The notes: a model not told the origin generated them from the sequence alone. 64,000 nucleotides of DNA from Dyella humicola (GCF_026283945.1 NZ_JAPDPC010000001.1:1798001-1862000); one strand, 5' to 3'; numbered from the stretch's first letter, positions 29,834 to 38,772 are shown. A program made the numbers and translations.

Positions 29834-30286
29834 ATGCTGCGTATCCGTTTGGCGGGACTGTCCGATGCTGGCCTGATGACTGACCTGCGCTGCACGTTTC
29901 TCGAGGAAATCGGGCAGCAGCTGGAGGACGGCTTCGCGGACTATTTGCGCAGCTGGATCGACGATGCCTTGGCCGATGGCCGCTTGCACGTCTGGCTGGC
30001 GGAGCTGGACGGTCGCATCGTGGGTTGCACGGCAGTAAATCCGTATCCGCGCATGCCATCGGCGCATTACCCGCGGGGCGTAGGCTGGCATCTGCACAAC
30101 GTCTATGTGAAACCGGTGAATCGCAAGGCAGGCATCGCGCTTGCCTTGCTGTCCGCCGTGGGGGCGGCGGCGCGCGAGCAGGGCGTGGATGTATTGAGCC
30201 TGCGCACCGAACCTCAGGCGCGCGCACTTTACGAGCGTTTCGGTTTCAGCACGGCGGTCGATGCGATGAGCATGTCGCTCGTCTAA
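29834..30286 (+). CDS. GNAT family N-acetyltransferase
   Basis: A 150-residue single-domain acetyltransferase. The acetyl-CoA motif region is HNVYVKPVNRKAGIALALLSAV (the loop differs from the usual RxxGxG, reading NRKAGI), followed by the C-terminal ARALYERFGFS. GGAAGGGG precedes the ATG at 29834. It sits between ssrA and smpB. The substrate is unknown. Confidence 0.85.
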   Translation: MLRIRLAGLSDAGLMTDLRCTFLEEIGQQLEDGFADYLRSWIDDALADGRLHVWLAELDGRIVGCTAVNPYPRMPSAHYPRGVGWHLHNVYVKPVNRKAGIALALLSAVGAAAREQGVDVLSLRTEPQARALYERFGFSTAVDAMSMSLV

Positions 30287-30301
30287 ACGACGAGCGATAC
30301 C

Positions 30302-30790
30302 TCAGGCTTTATTGTGCGCACGCATGGTGCGCTGTTTCTCGCGCTGCCAGTCGCGTTCTTTCTCGGCGTCGCGCTTGTCGTGATCCTGCTTGCCCTTGGC
30401 GAGACCGATTTCCACCTTCACCTTGTTGCCCTTCCAATACAGGGCCATGGGGATGAGGGTGTAGCCCTTGCGCTCGACGGCGCCAATCAGCGTGTCGATC
30501 TCCGCGCGATGCAGCAGCAATTTGCGCGTGCGGCGATCGTTCGCTACGACGTGCGTGGAGGCACTGATCAGCGGCGGAATGGAAGTGCCGATCAGGAAAA
30601 TCTCGCTCCTGAGGACCATGGCGTAGCTGTCGCCGAAATTGATGCGACCGGCACGCAGTGACTTCACCTCCCAGCCCTGCAGCTCAAGCCCGGCCTCGAA
30701 GCGCTGGTCGATGTGGTACTCGTGGCGCGCGCGCTTGTTGAGCGCGATGGTGCCGCCAGCGTTCTTGTCTTTGTCCTTAGCCTTGGCCAT
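30302..30790 (-). CDS. smpB: SsrA-binding protein SmpB
   Basis: Binds tmRNA and places it in the ribosomal A site during trans-translation. It has 162 residues. [20 protein letters not shown] and [19 protein letters not shown] are family signatures, and the basic C-terminal tail ([20 protein letters not shown]) is present. The start [13 protein letters not shown] at 30790 is chosen over a longer frame to 31096. It lies close to ssrA, its RNA partner, and is divergent from ratA. Confidence 0.97.
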   Translation of the reverse strand: MAKAKDKDKNAGGTIALNKRARHEYHIDQRFEAGLELQGWEVKSLRAGRINFGDSYAMVLRSEIFLIGTSIPPLISASTHVVANDRRTRKLLLHRAEIDTLIGAVERKGYTLIPMALYWKGNKVKVEIGLAKGKQDHDKRDAEKERDWQREKQRTMRAHNKA

Positions 30791-30871
30791 GTCCGTTAAA
30801 CTTCGGGCTGCTTGCCCTGATGATGATCCTGCCGTGTGGCCTGGATCCAGATGATTCCAAAAGAGGCTGAT

Positions 30872-31303
30872 GTGATCGAAATCCGCCGCAGCGCCCTGGT
30901 GCGATATTCGCCGGCCCAGATGTTCGACCTGGTAAACGAAGTCGAAGCATACCCAAAGCGTTTCCCCTGGTGTGTCGCCGCCGAGATTCTCGAGCGTGGG
31001 GAAGATGTGCTGGTGGCGCGGCTGGATCTCAAGTACGCCGGCTTTCGGCAGAGCTTCACTACGCGCAACACCACGGCGCGTCCGCAACGGCTGCACATGA
31101 ACCTGGTGGATGGACCTTTCCGCAGCCTCGACGGCCTGTGGGAGTTCATCGCACTAGGCGACGCGGGCTGCAAGGTGTCCTTTGCGCTGGACTTCGATTA
31201 TGCCGGACGTCTTGGTGGCACGGCGCTCAAGCTGGGCTTCCAGGGACTTGCCGGCCGTATGGTGGACGACTTTTGCCGCGAGGCTGAGCGCACCTATGGC
31301 TGA
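30872..31303 (+). CDS. ratA: RatA/COQ10-like START-domain protein
   Basis: A 143-residue polyketide-cyclase/START fold protein. The N-terminus [19 protein letters not shown] and [14 protein letters not shown] match RatA (YfjG). E. coli RatA has been reported to block 70S ribosome assembly, but homologues resemble the ubiquinone-binding COQ10, so the role is uncertain. The GTG at 30872 has AAGAGG five bases upstream; ATG 30851 or 30836 would add 7-12 residues. It overlaps rnfH by eight bases. Confidence 0.88.
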   Translation: MIEIRRSALVRYSPAQMFDLVNEVEAYPKRFPWCVAAEILERGEDVLVARLDLKYAGFRQSFTTRNTTARPQRLHMNLVDGPFRSLDGLWEFIALGDAGCKVSFALDFDYAGRLGGTALKLGFQGLAGRMVDDFCREAERTYG

Positions 31304-31577
31304 GCAGATCACCGTCCACGTGGTCTACGCCGAGCCGGAACGCCAGTTCGTTCGCCGCCTGACCTTGCCGGCGGGTAGTACGGTGATGCAGGCGATCGAG
31401 GCTTCAGGCATCGCCCAAGCGGTTGCAGGACTGGTGATCGACCCGGCGAGCCTAGGCGTTTTCTCCCGCAAGGCAGCGCCGGAACAGGTGCTAGGCGAGG
31501 GTGACCGAGTGGAGATCTACCGGCCGCTCACGCTCGATCCGAAGGAAGCACGCCGGCGCCGAGCCCACGAGGGCTGA
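31296..31577 (+). CDS. rnfH: RnfH family protein (UPF0125)
   Basis: A 93-residue ubiquitin-like fold protein. ITVHVVYAEPERQFVRRLTL, GSTVMQAIEASGI and VEIYRPLTLDPKEARRRRA are hallmarks of the RnfH/YfjF family. It overlaps ratA by eight bases, the usual ratA-rnfH pair. Its biochemical role is unknown; the family is named for its occurrence in some rnf operons. Confidence 0.9.
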   Translation: MAEQITVHVVYAEPERQFVRRLTLPAGSTVMQAIEASGIAQAVAGLVIDPASLGVFSRKAAPEQVLGEGDRVEIYRPLTLDPKEARRRRAHEG

Positions 31578-31598
31578 TTCGGCGCCGACATCGCGACG

Positions 31599-32048
31599 TC
31601 AGTTGCCGCCACCGTCCTTGCCGCTGTCCTTCTTGTCCGAGCCACCACCCGTGCTCTTGTCACCGGAGGTTTCATCGACCGGGTAGCTGGCGTGGTACTT
31701 CTTGGTGTCGTTCACCAGCTTCTGCGCGTCTTCGGCAAAGAAGTCGCCATCGGTGCGGACCAGGGCGTCGTTGTTGAAGGTCAGCGTCAGCGTGCGGATC
31801 TTGACCGGGCCGCCACGGTGCTGCTGGGTGGAAACGTAGTTCCATTGGTTCTGGCTAAACGGCGAGTTCACCGACGGGGAACCCATCAACACCTGCACCT
31901 GACGCTTGGTCATGCCGGGCTGCAGCTGATCCACGGTTTTTTTGTCGAGCAGGTTGCCCTGGTACACGTCTGGGGTATAGATAAGACGGCAGCTGGCCAA
32001 AGAAAGGGCCAGCATGGCAAAACCCAGCGTGCGAATCAGCTTTTGCAT
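31599..32048 (-). CDS. bamE: outer membrane assembly factor BamE
   Basis: Lipoprotein subunit of the BAM complex that inserts beta-barrel proteins. It has 149 residues. The signal MQKLIRTLGFAMLALSLASC ends in a lipobox, followed by YTPDVYQGN and MTKRQVQVLMGSP, typical of BamE/SmpA. A glycine/lysine-rich tail (residues 130-149) extends beyond the conserved domain. It is divergent from fur, as in other Xanthomonadales. Confidence 0.95.
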   Translation of the reverse strand: MQKLIRTLGFAMLALSLASCRLIYTPDVYQGNLLDKKTVDQLQPGMTKRQVQVLMGSPSVNSPFSQNQWNYVSTQQHRGGPVKIRTLTLTFNNDALVRTDGDFFAEDAQKLVNDTKKYHASYPVDETSGDKSTGGGSDKKDSGKDGGGN

Positions 32049-32124
32049 GCGTGTTGCGTCCGGATCGTAAAGGTGTCGGATGATACACTAACGGCCCCGT
32101 GGCGCCGTGTGCGTGGAGTTTGCT

Positions 32125-32541
32125 ATGGAACAGGAAACCAAAGAACTACGCAAAGCCGGCCTCAAGGTGACGCACCCGCGCATGCGCATCCTGCAGATCT
32201 TCGAAGACGAGGAGGCTCACCACCTCACGGCCGAAGACATCTACAAGCGCCTGCTGTCCCACCAGGAAGACATCGGCCTGGCGACGGTGTACCGCGTGCT
32301 GACCCAGTTCGAGGCAGCCGGCATCGTCGTCAAGCACAACTTCGAGGGTGGTCAGGCCGTCTACGAACTGGATCGCGGCAAACACCATGACCACATGATC
32401 GATGTGGACAGCGGAAAAGTGATTGAGTTCGTGAGCGAGGAGATCGAGCGGCTACAGCACGAAATTGCGGCACGCCACGGTTACGTTATCGAGGATCACA
32501 GCCTGGTGCTCTACGTGCGTCCGAAGCACCGGACCAAGTAA
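32125..32541 (+). CDS. fur: ferric uptake regulator Fur
   Basis: A 138-residue iron-responsive repressor. The DNA-binding helix region is LATVYRVLTQFEAAGIV, the metal-site region is HHDHMIDVDSGKVIEF, and the N-terminus LRKAGLKVTHPRMRIL is typical. GGAG precedes the ATG at 32125. The second-site CxxC pair is absent: no cysteines occur, as in the cysteine-poor Fur proteins of Xanthomonadales. It is divergent from bamE. Confidence 0.96.
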   Translation: MEQETKELRKAGLKVTHPRMRILQIFEDEEAHHLTAEDIYKRLLSHQEDIGLATVYRVLTQFEAAGIVVKHNFEGGQAVYELDRGKHHDHMIDVDSGKVIEFVSEEIERLQHEIAARHGYVIEDHSLVLYVRPKHRTK

Positions 32542-32567
32542 GGCCCCATCAAGGCATCGAATAGAGG

Positions 32568-32597
32568 GGCGGCAGCGGGCGCGTTGCCGGCCTTTTT
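32568..32597 (+). terminator. terminator of fur
   Basis: GGCGGCA pairs with TGCCGGCC (one bulged base) and is followed by five T, 27 bases after the fur stop. Confidence 0.6.
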
Positions 32598-32627
32598 CTT
32601 TGGCGAAGCGCGTCGGCGTTCGCCCAT

Positions 32628-32665
32628 AAAAAAAGCCGCGGGAGGACTCCTGTCCACCCAACGGC
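32628..32665 (-). terminator. terminator of the structured RNA / kinase transcript
   Basis: On the minus strand GCCG, GGG and GGAC pair with GTCC, CCC and CGGC around AGGA (32635-32665), followed by seven T (32628-32634). Confidence 0.75.
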
Positions 32666-32850
32666 TGATCCGTTACCGGATGGCTCCATATGAAGGCGAG
32701 TTGCTCGCTCAACCTGGATATGCCACCGACTCCGGCGAACGGCATCCTGCCGTCCTTCATGCCCACCGTCCCCACGGTTGACATGGCTCACCATCTTGCG
32801 ATGGTGGCTCCCCCACATCGATGAACCGAGACTAACGAACCCTTCACGAA
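32628..32850 (-). ncRNA. candidate GGA-rich structured RNA downstream of the histidine kinase gene
   Basis: No protein fits this 341-base gap. The minus strand shows many hairpins: CACCATC-GCAA-GATGGTG, ACCGT-GGGG-ACGGT, CGGCA-GGA-TGCCG, GCGAG-CAA-CTCGC, ATCCG-GTAA-CGGAT and GGAC-AGGA-GTCC, plus long-range ATGAAGG/CCTTCAT, ending in a terminator with seven T. Nine GGA triplets occur in about 190 bases, two in hairpin loops, as in CsrB/RsmY-type RNAs that titrate CsrA. The 5' end is a guess. It could be an independent sRNA or the 3' UTR of the kinase mRNA. Confidence 0.5.
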
Positions 32851-32882
32851 GCGGGTATCAGAAAATTTCCTATGCCTGTGCT

Positions 32883-34478
32883 CTAAGCCCGCGACAAATC
32901 AGCAATACTTGTGCTGCTGCGCAACAAAATGCGCAGGTGGACCCCCTGCGATTCGGGGCGCACGCGGAACAGACCGCCCAATGAGGTCACCCGATCACGC
33001 ATGCCCTGCATGCCCCTGCCACCACGCGGCATGCGCGCTGGCAGGCCAATGCCGTTATCCCTGATGTCGAGCAGGGCCATCGCGACACCTTGTCGCTCGC
33101 CGATACGAAGGCGCAGCTGGAACATGTCCGCCTGGGCGTGCTTGACGGCGTTGGTGGCGCTCTCCTGCACGAGGCGATAGATCACCGTGCGGGTGTCGTC
33201 GTCGAGCAGGCGCGGATCCCCGTGCAACTCGGTGTGGTAGGCGACACCCGCGGCGTTGAGCAGATCGCGGATCGGCCCCTCATCCAACGCACGCAGCAGG
33301 CCGAACTCATCCAGTACGGCGGGGCGCAGGTCGTCCAGCAACCGGTGCAGCGCGCGTCGCATATGACCGAGGATGGCGTTGATCGAGATGCCGATATCGT
33401 CCATACCGGCCTGCGCCAGGCGTGATTGCGCCAGCTTTACGTGGGTCTGGATGGCAGTGAGGTTCTGCCCCAGTTCGTCATGCAGCTCGGCGGCCATGTG
33501 GCGGCGTTGGTTTTCCTCGGCCTGCAAGTTGCCGCGTGCGGCGTCGCGTAGCTGGCGTGCGAGATGGTCCAGGCGTCGATTGACCGCCGCGAGATAGACG
33601 TTCTGCTCGGCGACACGCTCACTGCTGCGCCGCAGCGCGTCGGTGGCCGAGCCAAGCATCAAGGCACCGGTGCCGGCCACGGCCAGGAACAGCTCGCCGG
33701 CGGCGCCAGGGGCTCCGTGGCCCGATATGTGATCGACCACGGTCATGCCGAGGCTGGAAATCAGCATGGCCAGGCTGGCGCCGCGCCAGCCGTGCCGGAA
33801 GGCGAAGAACAGCACCGGCGCCAGCGACAGCACCCGAGCGAACTGGGGCTGCGGCGCGCCATGCGAGGACAACACCATCAGGATCGCCAGCGATGGCAGC
33901 AGCACCAGCAGGCCGTCCATCAACAGGCTGCCCAAGGCGCGCTTGCGCAGTCGTGCCCGCAGCAGCATGACCAGCAACGGGACGACCAGCAGCACGCCCA
34001 CGTAGTTGCCCAGCAGATCCTGGCCCATCGCCTGGACCAACAGGTCCGAGGTTGGGCTGGCGTGCACGAGGGCAAGCAGAATGGCGTCGGTGGCGGTGGT
34101 GGCGGCTACGGTGAAGGCTGCCGAGAGCAGCAGGCGGGCAACGTCCTCCGGGTCACGCAGGCTGGCATGGAGGTTGGCCCGTCGCATCAGCCACAGGCAG
34201 ATCGTCACCACGATGGGTTCGGGAAACTCGCCCAAAAAGAAGCCCAGCCAGCCCAAGGGCAGGCCATGGGCAATGCCAATCAACCCGGTCGCCGCGAACT
34301 CAGCACCCAGCAGCCAAGGCCACATGCGCATGGGCGACAACAACAGCGCGCCGAAGCGAAGACCGTAAGGCAGCATCCAGTAGGGCTGTTCGGTCGGCCA
34401 CAGCAGTAGCCAGAGCAGGAAATAGCCGAGCCCGAGCATGAGGGTGGAACCGGGGAGTGACGATGATTTCGATGGCAT
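32883..34478 (-). CDS. MASE1-type sensor histidine kinase (UhpB/NarX class)
   Basis: A 531-residue membrane sensor. Residues 1 to about 280 hold around eight hydrophobic segments in MASE1 style (LGYFLLWLLLWPTEQPYWMLPYG, GAEFAATGLIG). A HisKA_3 region follows with the phosphoacceptor H in RRHMAAELHDELGQNLTA, then an HATPase (RLVQESATNAVKHA, DNGIGLPARM, GMQGMRDRVTSLGG). The start at 34478 was chosen because a longer frame to 34808 runs antisense through the regulator gene. It is divergent from its likely partner at 34561, with 82 bases between. Signal unknown. Confidence 0.9.
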   Translation of the reverse strand: MPSKSSSLPGSTLMLGLGYFLLWLLLWPTEQPYWMLPYGLRFGALLLSPMRMWPWLLGAEFAATGLIGIAHGLPLGWLGFFLGEFPEPIVVTICLWLMRRANLHASLRDPEDVARLLLSAAFTVAATTATDAILLALVHASPTSDLLVQAMGQDLLGNYVGVLLVVPLLVMLLRARLRKRALGSLLMDGLLVLLPSLAILMVLSSHGAPQPQFARVLSLAPVLFFAFRHGWRGASLAMLISSLGMTVVDHISGHGAPGAAGELFLAVAGTGALMLGSATDALRRSSERVAEQNVYLAAVNRRLDHLARQLRDAARGNLQAEENQRRHMAAELHDELGQNLTAIQTHVKLAQSRLAQAGMDDIGISINAILGHMRRALHRLLDDLRPAVLDEFGLLRALDEGPIRDLLNAAGVAYHTELHGDPRLLDDDTRTVIYRLVQESATNAVKHAQADMFQLRLRIGERQGVAMALLDIRDNGIGLPARMPRGGRGMQGMRDRVTSLGGLFRVRPESQGVHLRILLRSSTSIADLSRA

Positions 34479-34560
34479 GCGCGGGATGTTACATGGCGCC
34501 CGCCAGCTGATATGCGCAGGGGTATAGGCGGCCATCATCGGGACTGCTATACATGTCGCC

Positions 34561-35196
34561 ATGTACAGCATTGTTTTGGTCGATGACCACGCCATCGTCC
34601 GCGAGGGGTTCAAGCGGCTGATCGAACTGGAACCGGATCTCGAGGTGGTGGCGGAGTGCCGCTGCGCCGATGATGCGGTGGAAGCGGTTGGTTTGCGACG
34701 ACCAGACCTCGTGGCGCTCGATCTCTCACTGCCCGACGGCAGTGGGCTGCCGCTGATCGAGCATTTGCGTAGCGTCGCGGTGGACACGCGCATCGTGGTG
34801 CTGAGCATGCATGACGGTGAACCTTACGTATCAGAGGCGCTGCGCCGCGGCGCCAGTGGCTACGTGACCAAGGGTGTGGCGCCGGAGGAATTGGTGGCCG
34901 GCCTGCGCGCCGTGATGCAGGGCGAATGCTTCCTCAGCTCCGATCTGCGCCGCCGTCGCGCTGAGCGACCGAGCGAGGGGCTGGATCCGATTCACCGCCT
35001 GACCGCGCGCGAACGCGAGGTGTTCCTGCTGCTGGCCGCCGGTCGAGCGCCCAAGCAGGTGGCCGGCGAACTGGGCATTGGCCAGAAGACGGTCTACATC
35101 CACCGCGCCAGCCTGATGGGCAAACTGGGAGCTGGTTCGGAGCTGGATCTCTACCGCATGGCGACTGAGCGCGGCATGCTTCCGCGACGCGCCTGA
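34561..35196 (+). CDS. NarL/UhpA family response regulator
   Basis: A 211-residue regulator. The receiver domain has the acidic pair DDH near residue 8 and the phosphoacceptor D54 in LVALDLSLPDGSG, with K103 in GYVTKG. The LuxR-type helix-turn-helix is LTAREREVFLLLAAGRAPKQVAGELGIGQKTVYIHRASLM. It pairs with the divergent MASE1 kinase. The set resembles UhpAB or other nutrient sensors; targets are not evident. Confidence 0.92.
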   Translation: MYSIVLVDDHAIVREGFKRLIELEPDLEVVAECRCADDAVEAVGLRRPDLVALDLSLPDGSGLPLIEHLRSVAVDTRIVVLSMHDGEPYVSEALRRGASGYVTKGVAPEELVAGLRAVMQGECFLSSDLRRRRAERPSEGLDPIHRLTAREREVFLLLAAGRAPKQVAGELGIGQKTVYIHRASLMGKLGAGSELDLYRMATERGMLPRRA

Positions 35197-35199
35197 TTT

Positions 35200-35226
35200 C
35201 CCCCTCTCCCCCAAGGGGAGAGGGGG
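35200..35226. terminator. hairpin between convergent response regulator and recN
   Basis: A 12-base perfect stem (35200-35211 with 35215-35226) of the GGGGAGAGG type also seen at 15950-16099. It sits between the two convergent stop codons and may be a REP-like terminator. Confidence 0.55.
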
Positions 35227-35233
35227 CCAGAAC

Positions 35234-36904
35234 TCAGGCCTGCGCGCGATCCAGCATCTGCTTGGCGTGGGCGCGTGTTTCACGGGTGATCTCGACGCCG
35301 CCCAGCATGCGCGCCAGCTCGTCGCGGCGTCCGCCGGCATCCAGCTTCTCGATTTGCGTGCGGGTGGACTCGCCGTCGCTGGCCTTGCTGACGCGCAGAT
35401 GTGCATGGCCCTGCGCGGCAACCTGCGGCAAGTGGGTGACGCACAGCACCTGGCGTTGCCCGCCCAGGGCGCGCAGTTTCTGGCCGACGACTTCGGCTAC
35501 GGCGCCGCCGATGCCGGTATCAACCTCGTCGAAGACCATGGTGCCAACCGTGTCCTTGCCCAGCGTCGCCACTTCGATGGCCAGGCTGATGCGGGCCAGT
35601 TCGCCGCCCGACGCGACCTTGCGCAGTGGGCGCGGCGGCTGACCGGGGTTTGCGCTGACCAGGAGTTCGCAGCGTTCGCGGCCCTGGGCATCGGGCTCAT
35701 GCTCGGTCGATGCTTCCAGCTCGACCACGAGACGGCCACCGCTCATGCCGAGCTCGGCCATCAGCACGCTCACCTCGCTACCCAGGCGCGTGGCGGCATC
35801 GCGGCGCGATGCGCTGAGCTTGGACGCGCTAGCGTCGTAGTTCTTTTGCAGCTGCTCTCGCTTCAGAGCGAGCTGTTCGAGCGCATCGCCTGCACCTTCT
35901 AGTTCGGTGAGCTCGGCACGTAACGCCGATGCCTTGTCGTGCAGTTCGACCGCGGACACACGGTGGCGCCGGGATAGCTCGTGCAAACGGGTCAGGTGAG
36001 TATCGACGTCGGCATAGCGGGCGGGGTCCAGATCGACATCCTGTGCGTAGCGGCCCAGGCCGTCGGCGGCTTCGGTGAGCTGGATCGAGGCGTTGTCGAG
36101 CAGCTCCAACACGGGCGCCAGCTTGTCGTCCAGGGCCGCCAGCTTGCCCAGCTCCATATGGGCCCGGCTCAGCGCGCGACGCAGGGCGAAATCGCTGTCG
36201 CCATCCAGCAGCTCGACCACGCCACTGGCACCTTCGGCGAGGCGGCCAGCATTGGCCAGTCGCTTGTGGCTGGCTTCCAGCTCGGTCAGTTCGGCAGCGG
36301 GGAGGGCCCATTTGTCCAGCTCGCCCAGCTCGTGGCCCAGCAGCTCGATGCGCTGTTCGCGATCATCGCCACCGCTGAGCTTGCGGATGCGGGCGCCCAG
36401 TTCACGCCACTGCTGGGCCAGTTCGCGAATCTGCCCGACCAGCGTTTCGTTGCCCGCATAGGCGTCGAGCAGTTCCAGCTGATGGGCGCGCGACAGCAGG
36501 GCCTGATGTTCGTGCTGTCCATGGATCTCGACCAGCAGGGTGGCCAGATCGCCCAGCTGGCTGGCGTTGGCGGGGCGGCCGTTGATCCAGGCGCGCGAGC
36601 TGCCTTCGGCACGGATGACCCGTCGGAGCTGGCAGGTGTCATCCTCGTCCAGCTCTTCGCGCTTTAGCCAGGCACGGGCTTCGGGCAGGTCGTCCAGGCT
36701 GAACTCGGCGGTGAGTTCGGCCCGATCGCTGCCGGCGCGCACCATCCCGCTGTCGGCACGGGCGCCGGCCAGCAACATCAGGGCATCGACCAGCAGGGAT
36801 TTACCGGCACCCGTCTCGCCGCTGACGACGGTAAGGCCCGGGCCGAAGGCGATCTCGGCTTCTTCAACGACGGCAAAATGGCGGACGTAGAGCGAAGTAA
36901 GCAT
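35234..36904 (-). CDS. recN: DNA repair protein RecN
   Basis: SMC-like ATPase acting early in double-strand break repair. It has 556 residues, the full length. Walker A is VVSGETGAGKSLLVDAL at residues 27-43, a long coiled-coil central region follows (EARAWLKREEL to about 370), then the signature LRKVASGGELARISLAI and Walker B TMVFDEVDTGIGG. It is divergent from hrcA. No LexA box was recognised upstream. Confidence 0.96.
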   Translation of the reverse strand: MLTSLYVRHFAVVEEAEIAFGPGLTVVSGETGAGKSLLVDALMLLAGARADSGMVRAGSDRAELTAEFSLDDLPEARAWLKREELDEDDTCQLRRVIRAEGSSRAWINGRPANASQLGDLATLLVEIHGQHEHQALLSRAHQLELLDAYAGNETLVGQIRELAQQWRELGARIRKLSGGDDREQRIELLGHELGELDKWALPAAELTELEASHKRLANAGRLAEGASGVVELLDGDSDFALRRALSRAHMELGKLAALDDKLAPVLELLDNASIQLTEAADGLGRYAQDVDLDPARYADVDTHLTRLHELSRRHRVSAVELHDKASALRAELTELEGAGDALEQLALKREQLQKNYDASASKLSASRRDAATRLGSEVSVLMAELGMSGGRLVVELEASTEHEPDAQGRERCELLVSANPGQPPRPLRKVASGGELARISLAIEVATLGKDTVGTMVFDEVDTGIGGAVAEVVGQKLRALGGQRQVLCVTHLPQVAAQGHAHLRVSKASDGESTRTQIEKLDAGGRRDELARMLGGVEITRETRAHAKQMLDRAQA

Positions 36905-36969
36905 GGGCGAGGGTATGGTGAAGTCGGTGGATTGTAGCGGTTGGTTGGGCCGGTTGACCGTGTCCGGGC

Positions 36970-36997
36970 TTGCGCGCGGGCGCGGCAGACCTTATTT
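36970..36997 (+). promoter_or_regulatory. candidate sigma32 promoter of hrcA
   Basis: TTGCGC (36970-36975) and CCTTATTT (36990-36997) are separated by 14 bases, resembling the heat-shock consensus CTTGAA-N13/14-CCCCATnT. It lies 28 bases before the hrcA start. The match is partial. Confidence 0.35.
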
Positions 36998-37024
36998 CTT
37001 GTCTATCTCACGGATTGCTACAGC

Positions 37025-38089
37025 ATGCCTCTTTCCTTCGGCCACGAACTCGATGCCCGCGCGCGACGCCTGCTGCGCACATTGATCGCCCAATATCTGG
37101 CCGACGGCGAGCCGGTGGGCTCGCGCACCCTGTCGCGCTCATCCGGATTGGACGTCAGTCCGGCCACCATCCGCAACATCATGGCCGACCTGGAAGAGGC
37201 GGGCCTGGTCGCCTCGCCGCATACGTCGGCGGGGCGCGTACCCACGCCACGCGGCCTGCGCCTGTTCGTGGACAGCCTCATCGAGTTGCACCCGTTGCCG
37301 CAGGACGAGATGGCCCGCCTGCGCCGCGAGTTGCCCCCGGGGCCCACCACCACGCGCGATCTGCTCGGCAACGTGTCATCCCTCCTATCGGCGATGACTC
37401 ACTTTGCGGGTGTGGTCACAGTGCCGCGGCAGGTTGATTTTCCGCTGCGTCATATCGACTTCGTGCCGCTGCCGGACAGTCGCGTGCTGGTGATCCTGGT
37501 GTTTTCGGACAACCAGGTGCAGAACCGCATCGTTCAGCTGGCCAAGCCCCTCGACGGTCGCGAACTGGAGCAGGCCGCCAACTACCTCAACAGCCAGTAC
37601 GCCGGTCTGCGCCTGGACGATATCCGCGCCCATTTGCTGCGCGAACTGCGCGAGACGAGCGGGGAGCTCAACCAGCTGCTGTCCAGTGCCGTGGAGTTGG
37701 CAGCCGCTTCGTTTGCGCCGCAGACCGAGGAGAGCGACGACGTCCTGGTCAGCGGGCAAACCAACCTCATGGGTTATTCCGAGCTGGCCAACCTGGAGCG
37801 CCTGCGCGAATTGTTTGAGGCATTCCAGAAGAAGAACGAGCTGCTCCAGTTGATGGAGGTCTGCTCCAAAGCGCCCGGCGTGCGCCTTTTCATCGGCGAG
37901 GAATCGGGTTTCGCCGCGTTGGATGGCTGCAGCGTGGTGACGGCCAGCTACGGCGCGCAGGGGCGCGTGTTGGGGGCGGTAGGCGTCATTGGCCCCACCC
38001 GGATGGCCTACGAGCGGGTGATCCCGGTGGTACAGGCAACGGCCAGTTTGCTCAGCGACGCCTTGAATCGCGCCGCCACGACCCTATAA
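37025..38089 (+). CDS. hrcA: heat-inducible transcriptional repressor HrcA
   Basis: Repressor of heat-shock genes that binds CIRCE elements. It has 354 residues. The N-terminal winged helix (LDARARRLLRTLIAQYLADG, VSPATIRNIMADLEEAGLV, PHTSAGRVPTPRGLRLFVD) is typical, followed by the GAF-like and dimerisation parts (EVCSKAPGVRLFIGEESGF). The start MPLSFGHELD at 37025 follows the heat-shock-like promoter. It is the first gene of hrcA-grpE-dnaK-dnaJ. A CIRCE inverted repeat was not found in this window. Confidence 0.95.
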   Translation: MPLSFGHELDARARRLLRTLIAQYLADGEPVGSRTLSRSSGLDVSPATIRNIMADLEEAGLVASPHTSAGRVPTPRGLRLFVDSLIELHPLPQDEMARLRRELPPGPTTTRDLLGNVSSLLSAMTHFAGVVTVPRQVDFPLRHIDFVPLPDSRVLVILVFSDNQVQNRIVQLAKPLDGRELEQAANYLNSQYAGLRLDDIRAHLLRELRETSGELNQLLSSAVELAAASFAPQTEESDDVLVSGQTNLMGYSELANLERLRELFEAFQKKNELLQLMEVCSKAPGVRLFIGEESGFAALDGCSVVTASYGAQGRVLGAVGVIGPTRMAYERVIPVVQATASLLSDALNRAATTL

Positions 38090-38176
38090 CGCGCCCGGGA
38101 GGCGGGATTTACCCGCAGAATTTGTTGACGGTTGGTGCCCTGGGGCGCCGGCCACGGATAAGGCTTGGAGTTATTC

Positions 38177-38695
38177 ATGCAGAGCAACGATCCACAGGCA
38201 CCGAACGAGGCACAGGGCGAGTCGCCCCAGGCCGAACTGGACGCACTCAAGGCGCGCGTCGCCGAGCTCGAGGCTGGCAACAGCGAGCTGCGTGACACCG
38301 TGCTGCGCGAAAAGGCCGAGATCGAGAACCAGCGCCGCCGCCTGCAGCGTGATGTAGAGCAAGCCCGCCGCTTTGCCAACGAAAAGCTGTTGAACGAGCT
38401 GCTGCCGGTATACGACGGTCTCGAGCGTGGACTGGAAGTGGAGGGCGGTGATGTCACCACGGTGCGTGAGGGTATCTCGCTCACGCTCAAGTCGCTGCTG
38501 AAGATTGCCGAGAACAATGGTTTGGTCCAGGTCGATCCGCTGGGCCAGCCGCTGGATCCGGAAAAGCACCACGCCGTCAGCATCGTTGATGCCCCGGGTG
38601 CTGCTCCCAACACCGTGGTCAACGTGCTGCAGAAGGGCTATGTGTTGAACGATCGACTGTTGCGCCCGGCGTTGGTAGCGGTCGCGAAGGATTGA
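38177..38695 (+). CDS. grpE: nucleotide exchange factor GrpE
   Basis: Releases ADP from DnaK. It has 172 residues. The long N-terminal helix (LRDTVLREKAEIENQRRRLQ) leads into LLNELLPVYDGLERGLE and the beta-wing with VLQKGYVLNDRLLRPALVAV. GGAG precedes the ATG at 38177; a TTG four codons earlier is in frame. It lies 87 bases after hrcA. Confidence 0.95.
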   Translation: MQSNDPQAPNEAQGESPQAELDALKARVAELEAGNSELRDTVLREKAEIENQRRRLQRDVEQARRFANEKLLNELLPVYDGLERGLEVEGGDVTTVREGISLTLKSLLKIAENNGLVQVDPLGQPLDPEKHHAVSIVDAPGAAPNTVVNVLQKGYVLNDRLLRPALVAVAKD

Positions 38696-38772
38696 CGCCT
38701 TGCCGGAGGTCGAGGACGCCTGAACCGCGTCCCCTTCGGGCCTAGGCAGTAGCATCGGAGGTCTTGCCGGCA

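Noticed and set aside
32635-32850. Known riboswitch classes (GEMM, cobalamin, TPP, glycine, 6S)
   Set aside because: None of their conserved core sequences could be found by eye on either strand.
34479-34808. N-terminal extension of the histidine kinase
   Set aside because: It is serine-rich, antisense to the response regulator, and the MASE1 membrane region begins right after 34478.
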